Assembly: GCA_002071385.1 (NCBI GenBank)
Contig: MWFB01000010.1
Span: forward strand, 1-64,000
Direction of reading: 5' to 3'
Source of the DNA: Bacteroidetes bacterium ADurb.Bin013
Lineage (GTDB): Bacteria > Bacteroidota > Bacteroidia > Bacteroidales > UBA932
Length of the DNA: 64,000 nucleotides
Positions 44,721 to 51,599 of this stretch are shown here, one piece after another (within the stretch, counting starts at the first letter, position 1; each line of letters opens with the position of its first letter). Made by a program: the position numbers and the translations under genes. The notes beneath the pieces were generated by a model. It made no database searches. It saw only the letters and a program-made list of their open reading frames with translations, and was not told where the DNA came from.

Positions 44721-44819
44721 GGGAGGTGGTAAGTAACAACTGTGTTACGAAAACACACATCATCCTGTTAATGTGCACATTAGAGGCGCGTTTATGTTTT
44801 TCGCAACTTACCACCCTCC
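44721..44819. repeat. 99-bp inverted-end element, copy 3
   Basis: Ends are GGGAGGTGGTAAGT (44721-44734) and ACTTACCACCCTCC (44806-44819; one extra C). Copies 3 and 4 with their spacer repeat the layout of copies 1 and 2 with an offset of 250 bp. Confidence 0.85.
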
Positions 44820-44840
44820 ATGGATTTCAGTGGTTTTGCA

Positions 44841-44939
44841 GGGAGGTGGTAAGTGGCGGTTTTGTTATAAAATCTTGTAACATGCTGTTATTATTGGCTT
44901 TATTGGCGCGAACGCTATTATTGCTACTTACCACCTCCC
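44841..44939. repeat. 99-bp inverted-end element, copy 4
   Basis: Ends are GGGAGGTGGTAAGT (44841-44854) and ACTTACCACCTCCC (44926-44939), a perfect 14-bp inverted pair. The spacer before it (44821-44840) is nearly the same as the one after copy 1. Confidence 0.85.
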
Positions 44940-44979
44940 AGTCAACACCAATATCAAAAAGGGTTAACTCCCGGTTAGT

Positions 44980-45030
44980 AACTAAATTCAGGGATAAGCC
45001 TAGTTTAGTAAACTAAATCAAGGGATAACC
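44980..45030. repeat. two-copy direct repeat, 31-bp period
   Basis: AACTAAATTCAGGGATAAGC (from 44980) recurs as AACTAAATCAAGGGATAACC (45011-45030), with three mismatches in 20 nt. Confidence 0.6.
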
Positions 45031-45072
45031 TGTATTACGTCAACTGATAACATTATGCATTCACAGGTTTTG

Positions 45073-45191
45073 GTACCGCGTACTCTTGATGTATAGCCTT
45101 GTTTAACAGGCGATTAACAAGAGAGCTCTCCCGGGGAGCTATTTTGTTATGGTGCTGATATCCAGCACAATGAAACAAGAGTACGCGGTAC
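45073..45191. repeat. 119-bp element with 16-bp inverted ends
   Basis: GTACCGCGTACTCTTG (45073-45088) is the exact reverse complement of 45176-45191. The interior holds two smaller palindromes, one AGCTC/GAGCT (about 45124-45140) and one GTGCTG/CAGCAC (about 45152-45168). No open frame fits inside. Confidence 0.8.
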
Positions 45192-45200
45192 TCCTAGCGG

Positions 45201-45279
45201 GCGGTTGCTGACACCATTTGGAACGGAGAGCCTCGGCGTACCAAAAAAGCTCTCCGTTCCAAATGGTGTCAGCGACCGC
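45201..45279. repeat. long hairpin H2
   Basis: A perfect 25-bp stem (45207-45231 with 45249-45273) is extended by 5 bp after one mismatch (45201-45205 with 45275-45279). The loop is 17 nt, CTCGGCGTACCAAAAAA (45232-45248). The upper stem (AACGGAGAGC) and the loop match H1 read on the minus strand. Confidence 0.92.
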
Positions 45280-45302
45280 AGCGGGCAGCAAAAGCACGCA
45301 GC

Positions 45303-45346
45303 GCCTCGGCGTACCAAAAAAGCTCTCCGTTCCAAATGGTGTCAGC
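45303..45346. repeat. direct copy of the H2 loop and right arm
   Basis: The 44 bases 45230-45273 recur without change at 45303-45346, at an offset of 73 bp. This copy has no left arm next to it, so it cannot fold alone but could pair with the H2 left arm instead. A 23-bp sequence at 45276-45298 also recurs at 45374-45396, with a 15-bp partial copy at 45357-45371. Confidence 0.85.
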
Positions 45347-45516
45347 AACTGTATCAGGCAGCAAAAGCACGAACCGCAGCGGGCAGCAAAAGCACGAACA
45401 AGGGAAAGCCTCGGCAAAAAGAAAATTGCGTCCCGTACGCGTGGTGTCGGAGAACTGAAATTTTTACAAAGAAGCAGTGCTTTAGGGCTATATTGGTCCG
45501 GACCTGGATCAAAGAT

Positions 45517-45546
45517 AACTGCCAGGAGCAGTTTGGCTGGTTTTTT
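45517..45546 (+). terminator. possible terminator at the island edge
   Basis: AACTGC (45517-45522) pairs with GCAGTT (45528-45533) around a 5-nt loop; six T residues follow 7 nt later (45541-45546). The distance to the T run makes it a weak call. Confidence 0.35.
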
Positions 45547-45617
45547 GCTTTTGGTCAGCCTTAAATTAACCCCACCGGGTGCAGTTTCCCCGGGATTTTT
45601 GTCCCAGGTGAACAAAA

Positions 45618-46328
45618 ATGACTAAATTTAAAAAACCATTTATGATCATGAAAAGAATACATAACAGGAATATCTTGTCGGGTATAGCTTCTCTGATAAT
45701 GATTATTGCGGTCTTCATACTGCTATCCGGTTGCATACGCAAATCCATGCAAAAGGAAGTGGAACGGGTTGTTGAAGAAGTACTGGCATACAGTGCCAGG
45801 ACCATAGAGCCTGAGTTGAAACTGCTAAGGGTTAAATTGGACAGGAGCCTTACAGATAAAGAGAAGCAGCTTATAGATCAGTACAGGGACCAGGCAAAGG
45901 TCATGATCGACAGCATGATAAATTTTCAGGTTAAGCTTTCTGAACTGGAGGGGGAAAAAGAGTACAGGCTTACAGAGGATGAAATATCCTATTATAACGA
46001 TTCTCAGAAAAAGATGCGTCAGATAATCACTTCCTGCTGGGCAGTACTGGATAACCACAATGAAGCCTTTGCTTTGCTCCAAAGGGAGCTGTATCCCCAA
46101 ACAGTTACCTGGCAAAAAGAAGTCATGGAAATTGTGAGCACGAACCTGCCTGCAGGATTCCGGGATGAGTTTGCAAAAGAGGGCAGCGGAATTAAGGTAA
46201 TAGGAATGGAACAATTATCGCCTAATAATATGCAACAGGTCTTTTTCATCTTGTACGAGCCTAAGACTAATTTTCCGCTCAACAAGGTCAAGGATATGCT
46301 GCAACGTATGCTGGAAGACAATCGTTGA
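45618..46328 (+). CDS. helical lipoprotein, unknown function
   Basis: The 236-residue product has a hydrophobic N-terminal segment ending LLSGC, a lipobox, so it is probably a lipoprotein, though the signal is long (about 40 residues from the first ATG; starts at 45645 or 45651 would shorten it). The mature part is strongly helical and charged (residues about 50-150) and may be a coiled coil. I do not recognise a domain. It lies 8 nt upstream of the AspT/YidE-type transporter and is probably co-transcribed with it. Confidence 0.65.
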   Translation: MTKFKKPFMIMKRIHNRNILSGIASLIMIIAVFILLSGCIRKSMQKEVERVVEEVLAYSARTIEPELKLLRVKLDRSLTDKEKQLIDQYRDQAKVMIDSMINFQVKLSELEGEKEYRLTEDEISYYNDSQKKMRQIITSCWAVLDNHNEAFALLQRELYPQTVTWQKEVMEIVSTNLPAGFRDEFAKEGSGIKVIGMEQLSPNNMQQVFFILYEPKTNFPLNKVKDMLQRMLEDNR

Positions 46329-46336
46329 AAGATGAT

Positions 46337-48001
46337 ATGGTGGACTACCTTAAGCATTTTTTTACTACGCAAAGCATTCCCTCTACCTTGCTTTACTTGT
46401 GCTTTGCCGCCTTTACCGGTTCAATGCTCGGGAAAATCAAATTCAAAGGTATCGGGCTGGGTGTTGCAGGTGTTCTTTTCACTGGCATACTTGTCACCCA
46501 TTTTGGTGCACCGGTAGATTCACATACGTTGCTTTTTATACGCGACTTCGGACTGATACTGTTCGTTTACAGCATAGGTCTGAGTATGGGGCCGCGCTTT
46601 TTTTCCTCGTTCAGAAAAGATGGATTACTTCTGAATTTGTTTGCTGTGGCAATAGTCACAGGAGGTTTCGGAATAGCCCTCCTGATATGCCGCTTTACCG
46701 ACATGTCGCCTTCTGCCGTTGCCGGACTCCTGAGTGGGGCAGTAACCAATACGCCCAGCCTTGGCGCTGCCCAGGAAGTGCTTGCAGAACAAGGTGCCGG
46801 CGCAGCTGTTATTGCAGAAACGGGCATGGCCTATGCCATCACTTATCCTTTCGGCATTTTGGGGGTGATAATTTCGATGATATTCATCAGATTGTTATTC
46901 AAAATAAACACCCGGTCGGAAGAGGAGGATTACACCAAATCGTTGGGCAGCAGTGAAAAAACGCTGCAAAACGTTCAGATTCATGTAATCAACCTTGATT
47001 TGATAGGTAAAAACATTGCTTACATCAAAAAGATGCTAGACAATGAATTGACCATTTCCTGTATCAACCGCAATGGGGAACACATCGCAGCAGAAGATGA
47101 AGAAATCATAAGGGAGGGAGATATTATTTGCGGTGTCTCTGCCCAGGACAAGATTGAAAACCTGGAATTCAAAGCAGGCAGGGTTACTCTGGCCAATATT
47201 ATTGAGGATATCCCCGGTCCCCTGGGCATGATTAATATCCTGATGACCAATCATAAGATTGCAGGGAAAACTATAGAACAAATAGGCATTTATCGCCGTT
47301 ATCCCGCCAACGTGACACGCATATACCGTTCCGGCATGAAAATCCTGCCTACGTTGCAAACAACACTGGAACTGGGTGACACATTGAGGATAGTAGGGAA
47401 AAAGGAAATACTGAACAAGGTAAAAGACGAACTGGGGGATTCCATCAACGAACTGGTCAAGCCCAATATCATCTCAATTTTTCTTGGTATTTTCACCGGG
47501 ATCATCCTGGGTAGCATTCCAATATTTATTCCCGGTTTGCCAGCACCCGCCAGATTAGGACTTGCCGGAGGTCCGCTGCTGATAGCCATTATCCTGGGAT
47601 ATAAGGGACGGATAGGGAAGCTGAGTTTTTACATGACACCCGGAGCCAGCCTCATAATGCGTGAGATGGGAATTATCCTGTTCCTTTCCAGTGTGGGATT
47701 ACTATCGGGGGGAAAATTTTTGGAAACCATTCAACACGGAGGGTGGCAATGGATGCTATACGGAATAGCCATCACCCTTATTCCCATTATGGTCATGGGC
47801 ATTATTGCACGCTTGATGAAAGTGAACTACCTTAAGATATGTGGTATGTTGGCCGGCTCCATGACTGATCCGCCTGCACTGGAGTTTGCCAATGGAATTG
47901 CGCCTGTTCAGGCTCAAGCTTCTGCTTACGGTATTGTATATCCGCTTACGATGTTCCTTCGTGTGCTCCTGGCACAGGTTTTTATCCTGATGACGTTGTA
48001 G
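46337..48001 (+). CDS. AspT/YidE-type transporter with two RCK_C domains
   Basis: From the ATG at 46337 the product has 554 residues (a TTG 12 nt upstream is possible). Two blocks of about five or six membrane spans flank a cytoplasmic part with two TrkA-C (RCK_C) domains (about 205-365), the layout of the aspartate:alanine exchanger family. Both halves carry the family repeat (GLSMGPRFF and GLLSGGKF regions; SGAVTNTPSLGAA and AGSMTDPPALEFA). The substrate could be aspartate, another dicarboxylate or an amino acid. It ends 3 nt before the convergent arginase-fold gene. Confidence 0.87.
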   Translation: MVDYLKHFFTTQSIPSTLLYLCFAAFTGSMLGKIKFKGIGLGVAGVLFTGILVTHFGAPVDSHTLLFIRDFGLILFVYSIGLSMGPRFFSSFRKDGLLLNLFAVAIVTGGFGIALLICRFTDMSPSAVAGLLSGAVTNTPSLGAAQEVLAEQGAGAAVIAETGMAYAITYPFGILGVIISMIFIRLLFKINTRSEEEDYTKSLGSSEKTLQNVQIHVINLDLIGKNIAYIKKMLDNELTISCINRNGEHIAAEDEEIIREGDIICGVSAQDKIENLEFKAGRVTLANIIEDIPGPLGMINILMTNHKIAGKTIEQIGIYRRYPANVTRIYRSGMKILPTLQTTLELGDTLRIVGKKEILNKVKDELGDSINELVKPNIISIFLGIFTGIILGSIPIFIPGLPAPARLGLAGGPLLIAIILGYKGRIGKLSFYMTPGASLIMREMGIILFLSSVGLLSGGKFLETIQHGGWQWMLYGIAITLIPIMVMGIIARLMKVNYLKICGMLAGSMTDPPALEFANGIAPVQAQASAYGIVYPLTMFLRVLLAQVFILMTL

Positions 48002-48004
48002 TTT

Positions 48005-48697
48005 TTAAAAACCTGCAGCAATGCATGATAACAGACGGCCATTGACCAGGTCGCTGCGGTTATCCATGAAGGTAGAACATTCTCCACAGATATCTACGCC
48101 CAGAACAGGATAATTGCACATGATATCCTTGAGGATCGTGTGAACCTGGCTGCAGGACATATCACCCTGGTCCCAGTTGGTCGTTACGACCCTCCTGTGA
48201 AACACGTCCTTGTCTATGGATATGTAAGCGGGCAGGGACATGACCGGCATGGCAGGATAACGGAAAATCCTGACATCATTGCCATCCAGCGGGTATTCCC
48301 CTGACACGCCAATGAACAAAACCTGTTTCAGGAAAGGATTTGTTTCAAGAACCGTCTTGACCCAGCCTCCACAGGAGAGGTGATCCTCAAACATAGGAGG
48401 CTGCATGTCATGATGATGGTCCGCGACTACCAGCATGAAATCCCTGTCAATCCTGTCTGTCCAGAATTTTGTAATGTAATGGTGGTTGCCTGTATCAAGA
48501 AAATGCACAGCCCTGAGCGGATGAGCGGCTATCCGGGCCTGTATTGTCTTTGCAGCGTCCTGGTTGCAATAACAATCCGAGCCGGGAATATCGGAACAAT
48601 CTATTATTATGTGGTCGTAACCAAGATAAAAAGACTGGTTTCTGTAAACCCTCGTAAAGTCCATAATTATGACAGGAATGTTCATAATTTCTGACAT
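48005..48697 (-). CDS. arginase-fold (ureohydrolase-like) protein
   Basis: The 230-residue protein shows metal-binding motifs like those of the arginase/agmatinase fold. GNHHYITKF is in the position of the first His motif, VADHHHDMQ gives the DxHxD pattern, SIDKDVF gives SxDxD, and a later Glu lies in DICGE. The usual (S/D)FD-x-DxxDP is only partly kept, so the substrate may not be arginine or agmatine. A second ATG at 48685 is also possible. It is divergent from gldA with about 80 bp between them. Confidence 0.7.
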   Translation of the reverse strand: MSEIMNIPVIIMDFTRVYRNQSFYLGYDHIIIDCSDIPGSDCYCNQDAAKTIQARIAAHPLRAVHFLDTGNHHYITKFWTDRIDRDFMLVVADHHHDMQPPMFEDHLSCGGWVKTVLETNPFLKQVLFIGVSGEYPLDGNDVRIFRYPAMPVMSLPAYISIDKDVFHRRVVTTNWDQGDMSCSQVHTILKDIMCNYPVLGVDICGECSTFMDNRSDLVNGRLLSCIAAGF

Positions 48698-48749
48698 TGA
48701 ACCTTATTTTGCGAATATACCTAAAAATACTTTATATAGTAATTATCTA

Positions 48750-48757
48750 TATATTTG
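48750..48757 (+). promoter_or_regulatory. -7 box TATATTTG before gldA
   Basis: Full TAnnTTTG match, 22 nt before the ATG at 48780. No TTTG at the expected -33 distance. Confidence 0.45.
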
Positions 48758-48779
48758 CTTTGGTCAAAGATTCAAACAT

Positions 48780-49916
48780 ATGGTACAAATGCGAGGATTG
48801 GAAAAGGGTAAAGAGCCTTTGAAAGCGGTTTTTCCAGGCAAGTATATACAGGGAAGGAACGCGTTGTCAGATTTGCCTTACGTTTTGCATGTAATGGGAG
48901 AAAACGGATTGTTGCTGGCCTCACCATCGGTGATATCAAATGTACTCCCAAAATATTCTTTTATTGAAAGCCGGAAGAATATCCACATTGAAACTTTCGG
49001 AGGTGAATGCTGTAGCCGGGAGGTAGAAAGGCTGTCAGGGGCCGTTCATCATACTAAAGCCGATGTTATAGTGGGAATGGGTGGAGGAAAGGTGATTGAT
49101 ACGGCAAAGATCGTTGCAGACAAGACGGGAATACCTGTTATTGTTGTCCCCACGATAGCTTCTACCGATGCCCCCACGAGCGGTTGTGCCGTATTGTATT
49201 CACCGGAAGGTGTTTTTGACTCTGTATATTACCTGAAAATGAATCCTCAGGCCGTACTGGTTGACGAAACGATCATAGCTTCTGCACCTACGCGTTTTCT
49301 GGTGTCTGGCATGGGAGACGCCCTGGCCACCTGGTTTGAGGCCAGATCGTGCAAACGTTCCGGCTCATCTAACGAATGCGGAGGCTACACCACCTTGACG
49401 GCTATGGGAATTGCCCGTCTTTGTTATCAGACATTGCTGCGTTATGGGATGCAGGCAAAAAAAGATGCCGAGCTGCACCTTACCACCCCCGCACTGTCCT
49501 GCATCATAGAAGCCAATATCCTGATGAGCGGACTGGGATTCGAGAGTTGCGGACTGGCCTCGGCACATGCCATACACAATGGTCTGACCGCCCTGGAAGA
49601 AACGCACGCTTTTTACCACGGGGAAAAAGTGGCTTTCGGAGTGCTGGCCGGCCTTTACCTGACAGGGGCTCCAGTAAAGGAAAAGGATCGCGTATACGGT
49701 TTTTGTGAATCGGTGGGATTGCCCACCACATTTGAAGATTTGAATCTGGAAAAGGTGAGCCGCACAAGGCTGATGAAGGCCGCTGTCAAGACCTGTGATC
49801 CGAAAGAAGCCATTCACCACGAAACACGAAAGGTCACTCCGGAAGAAGTCCTGGCAGCCATGTTGGCTGCTGACGATTACGGTAAAAAGAGAAAATTGGG
49901 AGCCTATGGCAGATAG
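48780..49916 (+). CDS. gldA: glycerol dehydrogenase
   Basis: From the ATG at 48780 the product has 378 residues (an ATG at 48789 is also possible). It belongs to the iron-type alcohol dehydrogenase superfamily and oxidises glycerol to dihydroxyacetone with NAD+. Cofactor block GMGGGKVIDTAK, the Asp ligand in GMGDALATWFEA, and the His ligands in SAHAIHNGL and FYHGEKVAFG are all present. The stop overlaps the sigma-factor start by 11 bp, so the regulator of the next locus may be co-translated with it. Confidence 0.92.
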   Translation: MVQMRGLEKGKEPLKAVFPGKYIQGRNALSDLPYVLHVMGENGLLLASPSVISNVLPKYSFIESRKNIHIETFGGECCSREVERLSGAVHHTKADVIVGMGGGKVIDTAKIVADKTGIPVIVVPTIASTDAPTSGCAVLYSPEGVFDSVYYLKMNPQAVLVDETIIASAPTRFLVSGMGDALATWFEARSCKRSGSSNECGGYTTLTAMGIARLCYQTLLRYGMQAKKDAELHLTTPALSCIIEANILMSGLGFESCGLASAHAIHNGLTALEETHAFYHGEKVAFGVLAGLYLTGAPVKEKDRVYGFCESVGLPTTFEDLNLEKVSRTRLMKAAVKTCDPKEAIHHETRKVTPEEVLAAMLAADDYGKKRKLGAYGR

Positions 49917-50496
49917 TCCTGAAAAACAGGAATTGCTGAAGAGTTATTTTGTTAACTATTCACCCAGGTTGACAAATTATGCCGTACGTTTTGTCACAAA
50001 CAGAGAAACGGCCCAGGATATTGTTCAGGACTGTTTTATGCATTTGTGGGAAAAGATGGAGCAATTTAGCTTTATCCACATTAAAGCCCTTCTTTTCACC
50101 ATGGTGCGCAACAGATGCCTGAATTACCTGAAACACAGGGATGTAGTTGATCTTTATACTGGCCGTTATCTTCATGAAGTTGAAGGCGAGGAAAGAATAT
50201 ATCATTACGATTTTGATTTTGGTCCCGGCAAGTTACCACTCTATGAAGAACTTGAGAAACAGCTTCAGATAGCAGTGGATTCCTTACCGGAAAAGTGCAG
50301 GAAGGTTTTTGTCATGAGCCGTTTTGACGGGTTCAAGAACCGGGAAATTGCAGAAAAATTGAGCATTTCAACCACAGCAGTCGAAAAACACATCAGAAAA
50401 GCTTTAACTACATTGACTTCCTATTTCGAAAAGCAATATCCTTTTCACATTTGCATCATCCTTTTCTCCTGTTTGCTATCCTCCTACCTGGATTAG
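49906..50496 (+). CDS. ECF RNA polymerase sigma factor
   Basis: The 196-residue sigma-70 family protein has region 2 (about 20-90, RETAQDIVQDCFMHLWE) and region 4 (about 125-175, LPEKCRKVFVMSRFDGFKNR). It directs polymerase to its own set of promoters, here most likely the SusCD locus downstream. It ends in a hydrophobic stretch (FHICIILFSCLLSSYL), as some Bacteroidetes ECF factors do. Next come FecR and an STN-bearing SusC, the usual trans-envelope signalling order. Confidence 0.9.
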   Translation: MADSPEKQELLKSYFVNYSPRLTNYAVRFVTNRETAQDIVQDCFMHLWEKMEQFSFIHIKALLFTMVRNRCLNYLKHRDVVDLYTGRYLHEVEGEERIYHYDFDFGPGKLPLYEELEKQLQIAVDSLPEKCRKVFVMSRFDGFKNREIAEKLSISTTAVEKHIRKALTTLTSYFEKQYPFHICIILFSCLLSSYLD

Positions 50497-50573
50497 CTCT
50501 CCTATAAAAAACATATTTATTTTAAAAAAACCATAACCAAGGTTAGGTAAACTTACATTTTGTTGTTTAATAT

Positions 50574-51593
50574 ATGAAATCACCTATCAGTATGAAATCA
50601 GATCAGGAAAAAATCAAAGAATTGGCAATCGCGTATTTTGAAGGAAAAATTCATTTGAAAGAAGAGGGCCTGTTATTTGATTTCATTAGTCAATCAAAAG
50701 AAAACAAATCACTTTTCAGAAAATGGGAGCATGATTGGCTCCTGGAACATAAACCCGACCAGCAGACCTTCATGTTATGGGACCGTCTTTCAGCCGGTTA
50801 TAGTAGCAGAAAGAAACAACTACTAGGCTCTCCCATAGTACGTAAAAACATCTTATACCGAAGGATATTCCAGGGAGTGGCTGCGGCAGCTGTTTTAGCT
50901 GTCGTTTTCCTGGGGATTGAACTGGGAAGACGATCCGGGCAGGATGGGGGTTATGCGTTTGTGATTGAAACACAGAATGCGGAACAATCCAATGTAATCC
51001 TTCCCGATGGCACCGTGGTGTATCTGAACGCCGCAACAACACTCAGGTGCCCTAACAGATACAATCAAAAGCACAGGGTCATGGAACTGGAGGGAGAAGC
51101 CTATTTTGAGGTAGCAAGGAATGAGGATATGCCTTTTATTGTCAAGGCAAAGAATATTCCCATAAAAGTTTTGGGAACCAGGTTCAATGTGACAGCCTAC
51201 GCAGATGAACCCACAGTGACAACAGCATTGCTTGAGGGCAGACTGGAGATCGGGGGAGAAAATAAAAAGATCACTATGAATCCCGACGATATCATCCGTT
51301 TTGACACCAATACGCAGACCGTTTCTAAATTCAGGCAAAACGCATCGCAATATATATCTTGGACAGAAAGAAGGTTTGAATATAACATGATCACATTTGA
51401 CGAGCTCTTTAAACGGCTCTCGCGTCAGTATGATGTCAATATCATTTTTACAGCTGATAAGAAAATGGACAAGATTTTCAATATTTCCCTTAATAATGGG
51501 GAAACCATTACCGATGTTCTGGATGCTCTTTCTTTGATTATTCCATTTACGACAAAACGAGATGGGAAAAACCTTTATATAACATTCAAATAA
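50574..51593 (+). CDS. FecR-type anti-sigma factor
   Basis: The 339-residue regulator has a cytoplasmic N-terminal domain (about 1-95) that would bind the sigma factor, one membrane span (about 100-122), a periplasmic FecR domain (about 130-230, EGEAYFEVARNEDMPFIVKA) and a C-terminal DUF4974 domain (about 265-339). It passes the signal from the STN domain of SusC to the sigma factor. It is 77 nt after the sigma gene and 6 nt before susC. Confidence 0.9.
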   Translation: MKSPISMKSDQEKIKELAIAYFEGKIHLKEEGLLFDFISQSKENKSLFRKWEHDWLLEHKPDQQTFMLWDRLSAGYSSRKKQLLGSPIVRKNILYRRIFQGVAAAAVLAVVFLGIELGRRSGQDGGYAFVIETQNAEQSNVILPDGTVVYLNAATTLRCPNRYNQKHRVMELEGEAYFEVARNEDMPFIVKAKNIPIKVLGTRFNVTAYADEPTVTTALLEGRLEIGGENKKITMNPDDIIRFDTNTQTVSKFRQNASQYISWTERRFEYNMITFDELFKRLSRQYDVNIIFTADKKMDKIFNISLNNGETITDVLDALSLIIPFTTKRDGKNLYITFK

Positions 51594-51599
51594 ATAATT

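Larger units (their letters stand above)
44161..45617. repeat. 1.46-kb gene-free palindrome and repeat island
   Basis: This is the only stretch over 300 bp without a credible gene. It holds a long hairpin (44275-44347), two perfect short hairpins (44401-44422, 44430-44444), four copies of a 99-bp element with inverted ends (44471-44939), a 31-bp-period repeat (44980-45030), a 119-bp element with 16-bp inverted ends (45073-45191), a second long hairpin (45201-45279), and direct repeats to about 45396. Several open frames cross it, but they are built from these repeats and share no codon pattern with neighbouring genes. Transcription and function are unknown. Confidence 0.85.

Noticed and set aside
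44471..44939. CRISPR array
   Set aside because: The repeated unit is about 99 bp with diverged interiors, spacers are near-identical instead of unique, and no cas gene is present.
44471..44939. Integron attC array
   Set aside because: Ends do not match the attC core (RYYYAAC/GTTRRRY), no gene cassettes lie between copies, and no integrase is present.
45139..45615. A 158-codon minus-strand open frame and several plus-strand frames (for example 44726-45016 and 45218-45625) in the palindrome island
   Set aside because: They run through hairpin arms and direct repeats, change meaning with each repeat, and have no start context, homology or codon pattern like the neighbours.
44161..45617. Retron or diversity-generating element
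   Set aside because: Long hairpins could resemble a retron msd, but no reverse transcriptase gene exists in the window.
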